Shown here in pieces: positions 1 to 10,182 of a DNA stretch of 64,000 bases. The DNA is taken from positions 1,860,001-1,924,000 of the forward strand of contig NZ_CP076060.1 in the NCBI RefSeq assembly GCF_018729255.1. Reading direction: 5' to 3'. The notes below the pieces were generated by a model. That model was not told the DNA's origin. It did not search any database and was given only the letters and a program-made list of their open reading frames with translations. Origin of the DNA: Cupriavidus sp. EM10 (GTDB lineage: Bacteria > Pseudomonadota > Gammaproteobacteria > Burkholderiales > Burkholderiaceae). How positions within the stretch are numbered: the first letter of the stretch is position 1; every line of letters begins with the position of its first letter. The position numbers and the translations under genes were made by a program.

Positions 1-554
1 GTCAAGATCTCCTTCTCTTTCTCGGCGACGAGCTTGTCGATCTCGCCCACATACTTGTCCGTCAGCTTCTGGACGTCGTCCGTGCCACGGCGCTCGTCGT
101 CTTCCGAGATCGTCTTGTCCTTGACCAGCTTCTTGAACTGCTCGTTGGCGTCGCGGCGCAGGTTGCGCACGGCCACCTTGGCGCCTTCGGCCTCGCTCTT
201 GACCACCTTGATCAGCTCCTTGCGGCGCTCTTCGGTCAGCGGAGGCATCGGCACGCGGATCACGTCACCCATCGTGGCGGGGTTCAGGCCCAGGTCGGCG
301 TCGCGGATTGCCTTTTCCACGGCCTGCACCATCTTCTTTTCCCACGGTTGCACGGTAATCGTGCGGGCGTCACCCAGGCCAACGTTGGCCACCTGGCTGA
401 TCGGCACCGGAGAGCCGTAGTAATCCACCTGAACATGGTCGAGCAGGCCAGTGTGCGCACGGCCGGTACGAATCTTGGCCAGATCGGCCCTGAAGGCTTC
501 GATCGACTTCTGCATCTTCTGCTCGGCGCTCTTCTTTGTGTCGGCGACGGTCAT
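1..554 (-). CDS. frr: Ribosome recycling factor (3' end just cut off)
   Basis: Ribosome recycling factor, a cytoplasmic protein that with EF-G splits the post-termination ribosome. The minus-strand frame begins at ATG 554 behind a GGAGG Shine-Dalgarno about 5 bases away and runs off the left edge. The last visible residues ([20 protein letters not shown], then KEIL) match the C-terminal helix of the family. With 184 codons seen against a usual length of about 186, only about two codons and the stop are missing. It follows pyrH by about 108 bp on the same strand, the standard pyrH-frr order, so the two are probably co-transcribed. Identity is secure from helix pattern and synteny. Confidence 0.95.
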   Translation of the reverse strand, partial: MTVADTKKSAEQKMQKSIEAFRADLAKIRTGRAHTGLLDHVQVDYYGSPVPISQVANVGLGDARTITVQPWEKKMVQAVEKAIRDADLGLNPATMGDVIRVPMPPLTEERRKELIKVVKSEAEGAKVAVRNLRRDANEQFKKLVKDKTISEDDERRGTDDVQKLTDKYVGEIDKLVAEKEKEIL

Positions 555-662
555 GATTACCTCCGGAAAACAGCCAGACAGGATCCCGCCAGGCGGGATC
601 GAAAATGAAACATTCTACTCTCAGGCCAGACCGAATCAGCATTTTGATGCGGTCTGGACGAC

Positions 663-1373
663 TTAAACGTGCACTAGCGTACCTTCGTCCTCACCCAGGA
701 TCACGCGCTTCAGGGCACCCGGCTTGACGATCGAGAACACCTTGATCGGCAGCTTCTGGTCGCGGCACAGCGCAAAGGCGGTGGCGTCCATGACCTGCAG
801 GTTGCGCGAAATGGCTTCGTCGAACGTGATCGTCGTGTAGCGGGTGGCGCTCGGGTCCTTCTTGGGGTCGGCCGTATAGACGCCATCGACCTTGGTGGCC
901 TTGAGCACGATTTCCGCGCCGATTTCCGAACCGCGCAGCGCGGCGGCCGTGTCGGTGGTGAAGAACGGGTTGCCCGTGCCGGCGGCAAAGATCACGACCT
1001 TGCCTTCCTCGAGCTGGCGGATGGCGCGGGGGCGGATATAGGGCTCGACCACCTGGTCCATGCGCAGGGCCGATTGCACGCGGCCTTCGATATTGGCGTG
1101 GCGCATGGCGTCCTGCAAGGCCAGGGCGTTCATCATCGTGGCCAGCATGCCCATGTAGTCGGCCGTGGCACGGTCCATGCCGGCCGCACCGCCGGCAACG
1201 CCGCGGAAAATGTTGCCACCGCCGATGACAACCGCCACCTGGACGCCCAGCTTCACGATTTCGGCAATGTCATTGACCATGCCTTCGATGGTCGCCCGGT
1301 TGATGCCAAAGGCATCGTCGCCCATGAGGGCTTCACCGGACAGTTTCAGAAGGACGCGCTTGTAGGCTGGCAT
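663..1373 (-). CDS. pyrH: Uridylate kinase (UMP kinase)
   Basis: Hexameric bacterial UMP kinase (UMP + ATP to UDP + ADP) of the amino-acid-kinase fold, in pyrimidine nucleotide synthesis. 236 residues starting [18 protein letters not shown], the family N-terminus with the phosphate-binding Lys and Gly. The glycine-rich GGGNIFRG loop and the [14 protein letters not shown] nucleotide-binding stretch are both present. A longer upstream reading frame exists but adds unrelated residues, so ATG 1373 is chosen. It lies between tsf and frr. The 303 bp to tsf is long enough for its own promoter (see the -10 element at 1620-1625). Confidence 0.97.
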   Translation of the reverse strand: MPAYKRVLLKLSGEALMGDDAFGINRATIEGMVNDIAEIVKLGVQVAVVIGGGNIFRGVAGGAAGMDRATADYMGMLATMMNALALQDAMRHANIEGRVQSALRMDQVVEPYIRPRAIRQLEEGKVVIFAAGTGNPFFTTDTAAALRGSEIGAEIVLKATKVDGVYTADPKKDPSATRYTTITFDEAISRNLQVMDATAFALCRDQKLPIKVFSIVKPGALKRVILGEDEGTLVHV

Positions 1374-1592
1374 GTTCACCCTCGGGCAGGTTCTAGTCGG
1401 TCGTTTGAACGGATGGATGGGCGCGGGCGGCACGACACAACTGCGCTCCGGCCGCGCATGAATTTGGACTGCTTGACAGCTTGAAAGCCGGTTTTCGCCG
1501 TCATCTGCCGGCATCGCCCCGCTAAAGGCGCGCTTAATGCAGGTGACTGCGAAAACTGACTGGCACGGCCCCATGGCGGCCGTACTTGTGCA

Positions 1593-1625
1593 GAGGGGCA
1601 CCTTGCGGCGCCCCTCGGCATTATA
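1593..1625 (-). promoter_or_regulatory. Putative pyrH promoter -10 and adjacent hairpin in the tsf-pyrH gap
   Basis: The 303-bp tsf-pyrH gap (1374-1676) holds a perfect minus-strand TATAAT (1625 to 1620). Just downstream is a hairpin with 7-bp arms GAGGGGC/GCCCCTC (1593-1599 and 1610-1616). No good -35 is visible at 16-18 bp. The hairpin lacks a T tract, so it is a poor intrinsic terminator for tsf. It would lie at the very 5' end of a pyrH-frr message. I see nothing else in this gap. Confidence 0.35.
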
Positions 1626-1676
1626 CGGTGGCAGACCGGGCATCCCGCCAGGGAAACCCGTCCGGCCACCCGGACA

Positions 1677-2555
1677 TCAGCCCTTCTGGGCGGCGGCCAC
1701 CTGGGCAGCCACTTCAGCAGCGAAGTCGTCCTGCTTCTTCTCGATGCCTTCGCCCACCACGTACAGGGTGAAGCCCTTCACGTTGGTGTTGGCGGCCTTC
1801 AGCATCTGCTCCACGGTCTGCTTGTCGTTCTTCACGAACGGCTGGTTCAGCAGCGACACTTCCTTCAGGTACTTCTGGACCGAACCTTCCACCATCTTGG
1901 CGGCGATCTCGGCCGGCTTGCCCGATTCGGCAGCCTTCTGCTCGGCGATGCTGCGCTCCTTGGCGATCAGCTCGGCGGGCACCTGCTCCGACGACAGCGA
2001 CACCGGCTTCATGGCGGCCACGTGCATGGCCACGTCCTTGGCGGCGGTTTCGTCGCCGTCGAACTCGACCATCACGCCGATACGCGTGCCGTGCAGGTAC
2101 GAAGCCAGCTTGCCGCCGTTGGCGTAGCGCACGAAGCGGCGGATCGTCATGTTCTCGCCGATCTTGCCGATCAGGGCCGAGCGCACGGCGTCAACCGTCG
2201 AGCCGTCCATCTCCAGGGCCGACAGGGCAGCCACGTCGGCCGGAGCCTGCTTGGCGATCAGTTCGGCAACCTTGGCGGCGAAGCCCAGGAAGTCGTCGTT
2301 CTTCGACACGAAGTCGGTTTCGCAGTTCAGTTCGACCAGCGAGCCCGTGTTGCCGTCGATGTACGTGGCAACGATGCCCTCGGCGGTCACGCGCGAGGCG
2401 GCCTTGCTGGCCTTGTTGCCCAGCTTGACGCGCAGCAGTTCTTCAGCCTTGTCCAGGTCGCCGTCGGCCTCCGTCAGGGCCTTCTTGCATTCCATCATCG
2501 GCGCGTCGGTCTTCGCGCGCAGTTCTGCAACCATGCTTGCGGTAATTGCCGCCAT
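1677..2555 (-). CDS. tsf: Elongation factor Ts
   Basis: EF-Ts, the guanine-nucleotide exchange factor for EF-Tu. 292 residues, the usual length. The N-terminal UBA-like module is clear ([20 protein letters not shown], then MECKKAL), followed by the TDFV-containing core ([12 protein letters not shown]) that contacts EF-Tu. It follows rpsB on the same strand with 165 bp between them, and that gap contains a strong terminator/attenuator hairpin (2631-2659). This matches the classic rpsB-tsf arrangement in which tsf is expressed by partial read-through. Confidence 0.97.
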   Translation of the reverse strand: MAAITASMVAELRAKTDAPMMECKKALTEADGDLDKAEELLRVKLGNKASKAASRVTAEGIVATYIDGNTGSLVELNCETDFVSKNDDFLGFAAKVAELIAKQAPADVAALSALEMDGSTVDAVRSALIGKIGENMTIRRFVRYANGGKLASYLHGTRIGVMVEFDGDETAAKDVAMHVAAMKPVSLSSEQVPAELIAKERSIAEQKAAESGKPAEIAAKMVEGSVQKYLKEVSLLNQPFVKNDKQTVEQMLKAANTNVKGFTLYVVGEGIEKKQDDFAAEVAAQVAAAQKG

Positions 2556-2630
2556 TTGTCACTCCTTGATTGGTTGGCTTCATCCGCGGCGAATCATATC
2601 CACGGCGGATGACAACTGAATCTGTTTGCA

Positions 2631-2659
2631 AAAAGGGGGCGCCAGAAGTGCCCCCTTTT
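2631..2659 (-). terminator. Terminator/attenuator between rpsB and tsf
   Basis: Perfect hairpin: AAAAGGGGGC (2631-2640), 9-nt loop, GCCCCCTTTT (2650-2659). Read on the minus strand, downstream of rpsB, it is a GC-rich stem ending in a run of T, a textbook intrinsic terminator. As tsf follows and has no obvious promoter of its own, it probably acts as a partial terminator setting the rpsB:tsf ratio. Confidence 0.8.
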
Positions 2660-2720
2660 CTAGTTGCCGCAAGGCGGCGCCGGTGGCCGGTGTACCCCGG
2701 CCTCAGGCGCCAGCAGGCAA

Positions 2721-3464
2721 TCAGCCTTCCTGGACTTCGACGAATTCGTCGTCGCCACGGGCGGCTTCCACCACTTCCTGCACCGCGTTCGCACGGCCTT
2801 CCAGGATGGCGTCGGCCACGCCGCGCACGTACAGGGCAACAGCCTTGCTCGAGTCGTCGTTACCCGGGATCACGTAGTCGATGCCTTCCGGCGAGTGGTT
2901 CGTGTCGACCACGCCGATCACGGGGATGCCCAGCTTGTTGGCTTCGGTCACGGCAATCTTGTGGTAGCCGACGTCCACCACGAAGATGGCGTCAGGCACG
3001 CCGCCCATGTCCTTGATGCCGCCGATGGACTTTTCCAGCTTTTCCATCTCGCGCTCGAACATCAGCGCTTCCTTCTTGCTCATGGTTTCCAGCGCGCCGG
3101 CTTCCTTGGCGGCTTCCATGTCCTTCAGGCGCTTGATCGAGATCTTGACGGTCTTGAAGTTCGTCAGCATGCCGCCGAGCCAGCGGGCGTCGACGTACGG
3201 CATGCCAGCGCGGCCGGCTTCCTCAGCCAGGATCTCGCGCGATTGACGCTTGGTACCCACGAAAAGCACGGTGCCGCGGTTTGCTGCCAGCTGACGCACG
3301 TACTTCAGCGCGTCCTGGAACATCGGCAGGGTCTTTTCGAGGTTGATGATGTGGATCTTGTTGCGATGACCGAAGATGAAGGGGGCCATCTTCGGGTTCC
3401 AGAAGCGGGTCTGGTGGCCAAAGTGGCAACCGGCTTCCAGCATTTCGCGCATGGTCACGGACAT
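2721..3464 (-). CDS. rpsB: 30S ribosomal protein S2
   Basis: Ribosomal protein S2 of the small subunit. 247 residues from ATG 3464 ([20 protein letters not shown]), with the conserved [12 protein letters not shown] and GTKRQ motifs and the [11 protein letters not shown] segment. The Shine-Dalgarno GGAG lies about 8 bases upstream. A longer in-frame extension upstream is rejected because it is not S2-like and would run through the promoter and leader. Transcribed divergently from map, with tsf downstream. Confidence 0.98.
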   Translation of the reverse strand: MSVTMREMLEAGCHFGHQTRFWNPKMAPFIFGHRNKIHIINLEKTLPMFQDALKYVRQLAANRGTVLFVGTKRQSREILAEEAGRAGMPYVDARWLGGMLTNFKTVKISIKRLKDMEAAKEAGALETMSKKEALMFEREMEKLEKSIGGIKDMGGVPDAIFVVDVGYHKIAVTEANKLGIPVIGVVDTNHSPEGIDYVIPGNDDSSKAVALYVRGVADAILEGRANAVQEVVEAARGDDEFVEVQEG

Positions 3465-3495
3465 GTGAGTTACTCCAAGAGGGTTAGGGTCTGAA

Positions 3496-3540
3496 GTCCG
3501 CCCCGACATTCCTGAAAAGGAACACCCCGGATGGGCGGAC
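3496..3540 (-). ncRNA. Putative structured leader of rpsB mRNA
   Basis: Between the predicted rpsB start point (about 3610) and its ATG is a two-level hairpin. The outer arms are GTCCGCCC (3496-3503) and GGGCGGAC (3533-3540). The inner hairpin is TTCCT-gaaa-AGGAA (3509-3522). rpsB leaders in other bacteria are known to bind S2 for autoregulation, so the same role is inferred here, not shown. Confidence 0.4.
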
Positions 3541-3616
3541 CAGCGATTTACAAAAAACAGCGATAATTCCCGACCCGCAGCGGCTCGTTTCCGGACCGCC
3601 ATCAAGTCAGCCCGCG

Positions 3617-3646
3617 ATTGTAGCAACAAAGCGGCCTTTCGCTCAA
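3617..3646 (-). promoter_or_regulatory. rpsB promoter
   Basis: On the minus strand, TTGAGC (3646 to 3641), an 18-bp spacer, then TACAAT (3622 to 3617): a good sigma-70 match about 150 bp upstream of the rpsB ATG. It lies in the 340-bp divergent rpsB/map gap (3465-3804), which otherwise holds the rpsB leader and the map promoter. Confidence 0.55.
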
Positions 3647-3735
3647 GCCCCTTGCACCGCACGGAAACCATGCGCCCCACCGCTGCGCGGCCGCCCTTGC
3701 TCCGGTATTTCCCTGCTTTCTCGTCACGAAGGTGA

Positions 3736-3741
3736 GATAAT
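3736..3741 (+). promoter_or_regulatory. Putative map -10 element
   Basis: GATAAT lies 64 bp before the map ATG in the divergent gap. The -35 is weak (CTGCTT at 3713-3718), so this is tentative. Confidence 0.3.
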
Positions 3742-3804
3742 CCCGCTTTGCGAACAGTAAAGGCGCAGCGAGTGGCTGGGCCATCACATTTCAGGCGAAG
3801 CAGC

Positions 3805-4623
3805 ATGAGCATCCATATCAATACCGCCGAAGACATCGCCCAAATGCGCGTGGCTTGCCGCCTTGCCTCCGAAGTCCTCGACTACATCACCCCGTTCATC
3901 AAGGTTGGCGTCACCACGGGCGAGCTCGATCGCCTCTGCCACGCCTACATGCGTGACGTGCAAGGCACGGTGCCGGCACCGCTGAACTATGCGCCCCCCG
4001 GTTATCCGCCCTTCCCCGGCGCGATCTGCACCTCCGTCAATGATGTGATCTGCCACGGCATTCCCGGGGACCGCGTGCTCAAGAGCGGCGACGTGGTCAA
4101 CCTGGACATCACCGTCATTACCAAGGAAGGCTACTACGGCGATACCAGCCGCATGTTCGTGGTGGGCGAGGCATCGATCCTGGCCAGGCGCCTGGCGCAG
4201 ATCACCTACGAATGCATGTGGAAGGGTATCCAGCAAGTGCGCAATGGCGCACGTCTGGGCGATATCGGCCACGCCATCCAGACCCACGCCGAAGGCGCGG
4301 GTTACACCGTGGTGCGCGAGTACTGCGGCCACGGCATCGGCAAGGTGTTCCATTCGGACCCGCAGATCCTGCACTACGGCCGCCCGAACACCGGCATGGA
4401 AATCAAGACCGGCATGATCTTCACGGTCGAGCCGATGATCAACGCCGGCAAGCGCGACATCCGCACGATGCCCGACCACTGGACGGTCAAGACGCGCGAC
4501 CGCAGCCTGTCGGCTCAATGGGAGCACACGGTGCTGGTGACCGATACCGGCTATGAAGTGCTGACGCTGTCGGCGGGATCGCCCGTACCGCCCGCGTTCA
4601 TCACCGACACCGTGGCGGCCTGA
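3805..4623 (+). CDS. map: Methionine aminopeptidase type I
   Basis: Metal-dependent removal of the N-terminal Met from nascent proteins in the cytoplasm. 272 residues from ATG 3805 ([20 protein letters not shown]). The pita-bread metal ligands are visible: NLDITVI and YYGDTSRMF (Asp pair), [12 protein letters not shown] (His), TVEPMIN (Glu) and QWEHTVLV (Glu). An upstream in-frame extension lacks conservation and is rejected. It is followed at once by an intrinsic terminator and is divergent from rpsB, as in many beta-proteobacteria. Confidence 0.96.
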   Translation: MSIHINTAEDIAQMRVACRLASEVLDYITPFIKVGVTTGELDRLCHAYMRDVQGTVPAPLNYAPPGYPPFPGAICTSVNDVICHGIPGDRVLKSGDVVNLDITVITKEGYYGDTSRMFVVGEASILARRLAQITYECMWKGIQQVRNGARLGDIGHAIQTHAEGAGYTVVREYCGHGIGKVFHSDPQILHYGRPNTGMEIKTGMIFTVEPMINAGKRDIRTMPDHWTVKTRDRSLSAQWEHTVLVTDTGYEVLTLSAGSPVPPAFITDTVAA

Positions 4624-4638
4624 CCGCACCGAACGCCA

Positions 4639-4663
4639 GGGCGCCCACCAAGGCGCCCTTTCT
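4639..4663 (+). terminator. Intrinsic terminator after map
   Basis: GGGCGCC (4639-4645), 6-nt loop, GGCGCCC (4652-4658), then TTTCTTCTT. It starts 16 bp after the map stop and ends before the first possible glnD start at 4674, so glnD should have a promoter within or overlapping it, or rely on read-through. Confidence 0.8.
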
Positions 4664-4703
4664 TCTTCCAGCCGTGCCCACGCCCACCCTCGAACCGCCG
4701 CCC

Positions 4704-7283
4704 ATGGACACCACGCCGGAACTGCTGCTCTGCCAGCGCATTCGCGACAGGCTCAAGGCCGACAAGCAGGCGCTGTTTGCCGAGTTCGACGCCAACAACC
4801 AGGTCACGCCGCTGGTGACAAAGCTGCGCCGTGCCGTCGACGCCGCGCTGGTCGAGGCCTGGACTGCGCTGGAACTGCCCGCGTCCGCCGCACTGGTCGC
4901 CGTTGGCGGCTACGGTCGCGGCGAGCTGTTCCCGTATTCCGACGTGGACGTGCTGCTGTTGCTGCCCAGCGAGCCTGACGGCGACACCGCCGCGCGGCTG
5001 GAACGCTTCATCGGTCTGTGCTGGGACCTGGGGCTGGAGATCGGTTCGTCCGTGCGAACCGTCGACGACTGCATCCGCGAGTCGGCGGCCGACATCACCA
5101 TCCGCACGTCCCTGCTCGAAGCGCGCCTGCTGACCGGCAGCAAGACGTTGCTGCAGTCGCTGCAGGCACGCTACCAGGCCGACATGGACGCGGCTGACTT
5201 CTTCCAGGCCAAGCTGCTGGAACTGCGCCAGCGCCATGCCAAGTACCAGGACACGCCCTACGCGCTGGAGCCGAACTGCAAGGAAAGCCCCGGCGGCCTG
5301 CGCGACCTGCAGGTGATCCTGTGGATGACCAAGGCGGCGGGGCTGGGCGACAGCTGGAAGGAACTGTTCGAGCGGGGGCTGCTGACCGAGCGCGAATCGC
5401 AGGAACTGACCCGTAACGAGCGCCTGCTGCGCACGATCCGCGCGCGGCTGCACCTGCTGGCCGGCCGACGTCAGGACGTGCTGGTCTTCGATCTGCAGAC
5501 CGCGCTGGCCGAATCGTTCGGCTATCGCCAGACCACGCACAAGCGCGCCAGCGAACAGCTGATGCGCCGCTACTACTGGGCGGCCAAGGCCGTCACGCAG
5601 CTGAACAGCGTGCTGCTGCTTAACATCGAGGCGATGCTGTTCCCGAGCGAGTCCAAGGTCACGCGCGTGATCAACGACAGCTTCGTGGAGCGCCAGGGCA
5701 TGCTGGAGATCACCAGCGACGACCTGTACGAGCGGAATCCGCACGCGATCCTGGAAACGTTCCTGCTGTACGAGCGCACCCCGGGCGTGAAGGGCCTGTC
5801 GCCGCGCACGCTGCGCGGGCTGTACAACGCGCGCACGGTGATGGATGCCAGCTGGCGCAACGACCCGGTCAACCGCAAGCTGTTTCTGGCGATCGTGCAG
5901 GAGCCGCAAGGCATCACGCACGCCCTGCGGCTGATGAACCAGACCAGCGTGCTGGGCCGCTACCTGATCAACTTCCGCCGCATCGTGGGCCAGATGCAGC
6001 ACGACCTGTTCCACGTGTACACGGTGGACCAGCATATCCTGATGGTGGTGCGCAACATGCGCCGCTTCGCCATCGTCGAGCACACGCACGAATTCCCGTT
6101 CTGCAGCCAGTTGATGGCTGGCTTCGACCGGCCGTGGGTGCTGTGGGTGGCGGCGCTGTTCCACGACATCGCCAAGGGCCGTGGCGGCGACCATTCGAAG
6201 CTGGGCACGGTCGACGCGCGCCGCTTCTGCAAGCAGCATGGCATTGGCCGCGAGGACGCCGACCTGATTGCCTGGCTGGTGGAAAACCACCTGACCATGA
6301 GCCACGTCGCGCAAAAGCAGGACCTGACCGACCCCGACGTGGTCAACGCGTTCGCCCAGGTGGTGGGCAACGAGCGCTACCTGACGGCGCTCTACCTGCT
6401 GACCGTGGCCGATATCCGCGGCACCAGCCCCAAGGTGTGGAATGCCTGGAAGGGCAAGCTGCTCGAAGACCTGTATCGCATCACGCTGCGCGTGCTGGGC
6501 GGCGCCAAGATCGACCAGCATTCGCTGTGGGCGCAGAAGCGCGACGACACCATCGCGCAGCTGCGCCTGAAGGCGTTCGATCCCGAACTGGCCAAGCCGC
6601 TGTGGAGCCGGCTCGACATGTCGTTCTTCATGCGGCACGATGCGCGCGACATCGCCTGGGTGACGCGGCACCTGTTTAACAAGGTGAACAGTGTCGATCC
6701 GGTGGTCAAGGCGCGCGTGTCGCCCGCCGGCGAAGGGCTGCAGGTGGTGGTGTACGTGAAGGACCAGCCCGACCTGTTCGCGCGCATCTGCGGCTATTTC
6801 GAGCGCAAGGCGTTCTCGATCCAGGACGCCAAGATCGAGACCACGCGCGACGGCTATGCGCTGGATACCTTCCAGATCACCGACCCTGGCCTGGACGGCG
6901 GCGGCGGATATCGCGACATCCTGGCCCTGGTGGAACATGAACTGACGGAGCGCGTGCGGCAGGAATGCCCGTTGCCCGAGCCGACGCAGGGCCGCCTGTC
7001 GCGCCAGTCGCGCAGCTTCCCGATCAAGCCGCGGGTGGACTTGCGTCCCGACGAACGCGGCCAGTACTACCTGCTGTCGGTGTCGGCCAACGACCGCACC
7101 GGCCTGCTCTACGCGCTGGCCCGCGTACTGGCCAAATATCGCGTGTCCGTACATTCGGCGCGCATCAACACGCTCGGCGAACGCGTGGAAGACGTGTTCC
7201 TGGTCGACGGCTCGCCGCTGGCCGCCGACAACCGATTGCAGATTCAAGTGGAACAGGATTTGCTCGACGCACTGGCCATCTGA
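4704..7283 (+). CDS. glnD: Bifunctional PII uridylyltransferase / uridylyl-removing enzyme
   Basis: Sensor of glutamine that uridylylates PII when nitrogen is short and de-uridylylates it when glutamine is plentiful. 859 residues from ATG 4704; a GTG at 4674 would add 10 residues, and neither start has a clear Shine-Dalgarno. Domains in order: nucleotidyltransferase with [20 protein letters not shown] (about residues 66-87), PII-uridylyltransferase helical domain, HD hydrolase with [13 protein letters not shown] (about 485-497), and two C-terminal ACT domains (about 682-760 and 788-855) that bind glutamine. All catalytic motifs look intact. Confidence 0.96.
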   Translation: MDTTPELLLCQRIRDRLKADKQALFAEFDANNQVTPLVTKLRRAVDAALVEAWTALELPASAALVAVGGYGRGELFPYSDVDVLLLLPSEPDGDTAARLERFIGLCWDLGLEIGSSVRTVDDCIRESAADITIRTSLLEARLLTGSKTLLQSLQARYQADMDAADFFQAKLLELRQRHAKYQDTPYALEPNCKESPGGLRDLQVILWMTKAAGLGDSWKELFERGLLTERESQELTRNERLLRTIRARLHLLAGRRQDVLVFDLQTALAESFGYRQTTHKRASEQLMRRYYWAAKAVTQLNSVLLLNIEAMLFPSESKVTRVINDSFVERQGMLEITSDDLYERNPHAILETFLLYERTPGVKGLSPRTLRGLYNARTVMDASWRNDPVNRKLFLAIVQEPQGITHALRLMNQTSVLGRYLINFRRIVGQMQHDLFHVYTVDQHILMVVRNMRRFAIVEHTHEFPFCSQLMAGFDRPWVLWVAALFHDIAKGRGGDHSKLGTVDARRFCKQHGIGREDADLIAWLVENHLTMSHVAQKQDLTDPDVVNAFAQVVGNERYLTALYLLTVADIRGTSPKVWNAWKGKLLEDLYRITLRVLGGAKIDQHSLWAQKRDDTIAQLRLKAFDPELAKPLWSRLDMSFFMRHDARDIAWVTRHLFNKVNSVDPVVKARVSPAGEGLQVVVYVKDQPDLFARICGYFERKAFSIQDAKIETTRDGYALDTFQITDPGLDGGGGYRDILALVEHELTERVRQECPLPEPTQGRLSRQSRSFPIKPRVDLRPDERGQYYLLSVSANDRTGLLYALARVLAKYRVSVHSARINTLGERVEDVFLVDGSPLAADNRLQIQVEQDLLDALAI

Positions 7284-7319
7284 TCCCCCGATGGCCGGCG
7301 CGCGAGCGCTTGGAAAGAT

Positions 7320-9146
7320 ATGACAGACAGCAACAATCCCGGCCGCAAGACGCTGGGCATCAAGACCTCCACGTCAGGCGCCCCGCGCAAGGCAACCCGC
7401 CCGGTGCGCGTGTCGGACCTGAACCGCAAGCGCGTGCAGGATGTGGTCACCGGCATCAAGCAGGCCAAGGATCGCGCGGCGGAAAAGGACAAGCGTAGGC
7501 CTGCGCCGGCCGAAGGCGAGCGGGCGGAGCGTCCGCGCCGGATGGAGGGCGAGCTCAGCGAACGGCCGCGTCGCTTCGAGGGTGAAGGCGGTGACCGCCC
7601 CCGTCGCTTTGAAGGCCAGGGTGCGGATCGCCCCCGTCGCTTTGAAGGCCAGGGCACCGACCGTCCGCGTCGCTTCGAGGGCGAAGGTGGTGACCGTCCC
7701 CGCCGTTTCGAAGGCCAGGGTGCGGATCGTCCGCGTCGTTTCGAAGGTGAGCGCGCCGAGCGTCCGCGTCGCTTCGAGGGCGAAGGGGGTGACCGCCCGC
7801 GTCGCTTCGAAGGCCAGGGCACGGACCGTCCGCGTCGTTTCGAAGGTGAGCGCGCCGAGCGTCCGCGTCGCTTCGAGGGCGAAGGGGGTGACCGCCCGCG
7901 TCGCTTCGAAGGCCAGGGCACGGACCGTCCGCGTCGTTTCGAAGGCGAGCGCGCCGAGCGTCCGCGTCGTTTCGAGGGTGACGGTGGTGACCGTCCGCGT
8001 CGCTTCGAAGGCCAGGGCACGGATCGTCCGCGTCGTTTCGAAGGCCAAGGCACCGACCGCCCCCGCCGCTTCGAAGGCCAGGGCACCGATCGTCCCCGCC
8101 GTTTCGAAGGCCAGGGCACGGATCGCCCGCGTCGTTTCGAAGGCGAAGGCGACCAGCGCCCGCGTCGTTTCGGCGATGCCGAACGCTCGGAGCGTCCGCG
8201 TCGTTTCGAGGGCGAGCGTACGGACCGTCCGCGCCGCGACGACAGCGCGCCGCGCCGTGGCGATGCACCCGCACGCCGCTTCAGCGATACGTCGGACCGC
8301 GCCCGTCCGGTGCGCGCCGAACGTGGCGACCGTGCGGAGCGCCCCGCCCCGCAAGCCCCCGCCGAGCCGCGTGAAGACGGCCTGATGCGCCTGTCCAAGC
8401 GGATGTCCGAACTGGGCCTGTGCTCGCGCCGCGAAGCCGACGAGTGGATTCCGCGCGGCTGGGTGCTGGTCGATGGCAAGCCGGTGACCGAACTGGGCAC
8501 CCGCATTCGCCCCGACGCCGAAATCGAGATCCGCCAGGAAGCGCGCTCGGAGCAAGGCGAGCGCGTGACCGTGCTGCTGAACAAGCCCGTGGGCTATGTG
8601 TCGGGCCAGGCCGAAGACGGCTACACGCCCGCCGCCGTGCTGTTTACGGCCGAGAACCAGTGGGAGGAAGATCCCACGCGCAAGCGCTTTGCCCCGTGGC
8701 AGCACAAGAACCTGGCCCCGGCGGGCCGGCTCGATATCGACTCCACGGGCCTGCTGGTGCTGACGCAGGACGGCCGCATCGCGCGCGCGCTGATCGGCGA
8801 GGACTCGACCGTCGAAAAGGAATACTTGGTGCGTGTGGAGTGGGAATCGCCGCAAGGGGTGGTTGACCGCAATATCAGCGCCGTCTTCCCCGAAGACCTG
8901 CTCGAGCGGCTGCGCTTCGGCCTGTCGCTGGACGGCGTGGCGCTGAAGCCGGCCAAGGTGAGCTGGCAGAACGAAGAGCAACTGCGCTTTGTGCTGCGCG
9001 AGGGTCGCAAGCGCCAGATCCGCCGGATGTGCGAACAGGTGGGGCTGAAGGTGGTGGGCCTGAAGCGCGTGCGCATGGGCCGCATCGCCCTGGGCGACCT
9101 GCCTCCGGGCCAGTGGCGCTTCCTGGGTCAGTTCGAAAAGTTCTGA
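7320..9146 (+). CDS. rluF: 23S rRNA pseudouridine synthase, RluF/RluB family, with long repeat N-terminus
   Basis: Pseudouridine synthase acting on 23S rRNA. The enzyme itself occupies about residues 355-608: an S4 RNA-binding domain ([20 protein letters not shown]), then the RluB/E/F catalytic core with GRLD (Asp472 as nucleophile), EKEYLVRV and [14 protein letters not shown]. The C-terminal PGQWRFL fits RluF better than RluB, so the symbol is tentative. Residues 67-309 are 22 near-identical 11-residue repeats built on RPRRFEG. This basic, glycine- and arginine-rich, probably disordered tail resembles those seen on RNA-binding proteins. ATG 7320 lies 36 bp after glnD, so the two may be co-transcribed. 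Confidence 0.85.
   Translation: MTDSNNPGRKTLGIKTSTSGAPRKATRPVRVSDLNRKRVQDVVTGIKQAKDRAAEKDKRRPAPAEGERAERPRRMEGELSERPRRFEGEGGDRPRRFEGQGADRPRRFEGQGTDRPRRFEGEGGDRPRRFEGQGADRPRRFEGERAERPRRFEGEGGDRPRRFEGQGTDRPRRFEGERAERPRRFEGEGGDRPRRFEGQGTDRPRRFEGERAERPRRFEGDGGDRPRRFEGQGTDRPRRFEGQGTDRPRRFEGQGTDRPRRFEGQGTDRPRRFEGEGDQRPRRFGDAERSERPRRFEGERTDRPRRDDSAPRRGDAPARRFSDTSDRARPVRAERGDRAERPAPQAPAEPREDGLMRLSKRMSELGLCSRREADEWIPRGWVLVDGKPVTELGTRIRPDAEIEIRQEARSEQGERVTVLLNKPVGYVSGQAEDGYTPAAVLFTAENQWEEDPTRKRFAPWQHKNLAPAGRLDIDSTGLLVLTQDGRIARALIGEDSTVEKEYLVRVEWESPQGVVDRNISAVFPEDLLERLRFGLSLDGVALKPAKVSWQNEEQLRFVLREGRKRQIRRMCEQVGLKVVGLKRVRMGRIALGDLPPGQWRFLGQFEKF
7518..8246 (+). repeat. 22 x 33-bp in-frame tandem repeat inside the pseudouridine synthase gene
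   Basis: Units encode 11 residues ending RPRRFEG with a variable four-residue head (ERAE, EGGD, QGAD, QGTD). One unit is 12 residues long. A higher-order 99-bp period (ERAE-EGGD-QGTD) recurs three times in the middle, and four QGTD units in a row lie near the end. All units stay in frame. Confidence 0.95.
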
Positions 9147-9171
9147 TTGGCTCGAATCGGCCCGGTCGGCT

Positions 9172-9198
9172 CCCCTCTCCCGCGCCACGGGAGAGGGG
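9172..9198. repeat. REP-like hairpin, short copy 1
   Basis: CCCCTCTCCCG (9172-9182), 5-nt loop, CGGGAGAGGGG (9188-9198): a perfect 11-bp stem between the convergent ends of the pseudouridine synthase gene and the regulator. Neither strand has a T tract after the stem. The same core recurs at 31387, 42501, 54452 and 62274. Confidence 0.8.
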
Positions 9199-9222
9199 AA
9201 AAACACCGCTCTGACCTGCTCT

Positions 9223-10148
9223 CTACACCATCACCGGCGGCAGCTTGCGCAGCGCGGCCTCGGCCTGCTCGTCGGCCGGCACATACACCAGCAGCCGTGC
9301 GCCATTGCGAGGGCGGTCCAGAAGTTGGTCTGCGTCAGCTGGAAGTCCCCGGTTTCGGGATGCGTGAAGCGCTTGACGTGGTTCTGGATGCCGCGCACCT
9401 GATAGCGCTGCCACAGCTGCTGGAATTTCTCCGACACGGCCATATAACGCGCCAGTTGCGCCTCCCATAGCGGATCGTCGACATGCTCGGCCATCGCCGC
9501 GCGATACATCGCCACCATGTTGCAGACCATGCCTTCCCAGTCGGTGACGGCCTTGCGCCAGCCCGGGTGCGTCAGCGCCAGGTAGATGCAGTTGCGGTCT
9601 TCGGGCGGCAGGCTCGGGACATTCATGCCAAGCAGGCGGCAATAGGCGTCGTTATGCGCCACGATGTCGAAGCGCGCGTTCTGCACCAGCGCCGGAATCG
9701 GATCGAGCTGGTCGAGCATCCGCTGCGTGGTGACCGATACCGTCTCGCAGACGGAGGTACCAGCCAGCGCCGCCGGTCGCTGCAGGCCTGCCAGCGTAAA
9801 CAGATGCTCGGTTTCGGTCGGCGAGCACTGCAGCGCGGCGGCCACCGCGTTGAGCACCTTGGGCGACACGCGGATCGGCCGGCCCTGCTCCAGCTTGGTG
9901 TACCAGGTGATGCCGATGTCGGCCATGGCGGCCACTTCCTCGCGCCGCAGGCCCGGCGTGCGGCGGCGGCCGACGCGGGACAGCCCGATCCGGGCCGGGT
10001 CCAGGTTTTCGCGGCGGGCCCGCAGGAAGGCGCCGAGTTCGGCCTCCCGGCCGGTGCCGGCGTAGTTGCCGGGATCAGGGGTGTCGATGTCCGATTCCAG
10101 TCGCGTAGCGGACCCGAACAGCGAACTGGGTTCCTGACGGGCGTTCAT
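9223..10148 (-). CDS. XRE/MmyB-type transcriptional regulator, with a C-terminal frameshift
   Basis: Helix-turn-helix regulator with a MmyB-like ligand-binding domain. Residues about 35-100 form the HTH (ARRENLDPARIGL, then TPGLRREEVAAMADIGITWY and TKLEQGR, the MmyB-family signature). The PAS-like domain follows (PALVQNARFDIVAHNDAY). The uninterrupted frame ends at 9231 with 305 residues, but its last 23 or so are non-family sequence (AMAHGCWCMCRPTSRP). Adding one G/C near 9311-9313 reconnects to RNGARLLVYVPADEQAEAAL and a stop at 9223, the expected MmyB end. Start ATG 10148 has AGGAG upstream. It is divergent from an efflux pump that it probably represses. Confidence 0.85.
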
Positions 10149-10182
10149 GATGCATCACTCCTGCTTAGCCTGACACTGTTTA

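Noticed and set aside
4551..7247. 898-codon open frame opposite glnD
   Set aside because: Typical antisense frame of GC-rich DNA; no domain, while the sense strand has all GlnD motifs.
7518..8246. Repeat array as a possible CRISPR
   Set aside because: Units are contiguous, in frame and have no unique spacers.
9172..9198. REP-like hairpin as an intrinsic terminator
   Set aside because: The stem is strong, but no T tract follows on either strand, and the same core recurs between genes of one operon.
7244..9206. Very long open frames opposite the pseudouridine synthase gene
   Set aside because: They translate the reverse complement of the 33-bp repeats into low-complexity protein; the sense frame has recognisable S4 and synthase domains.
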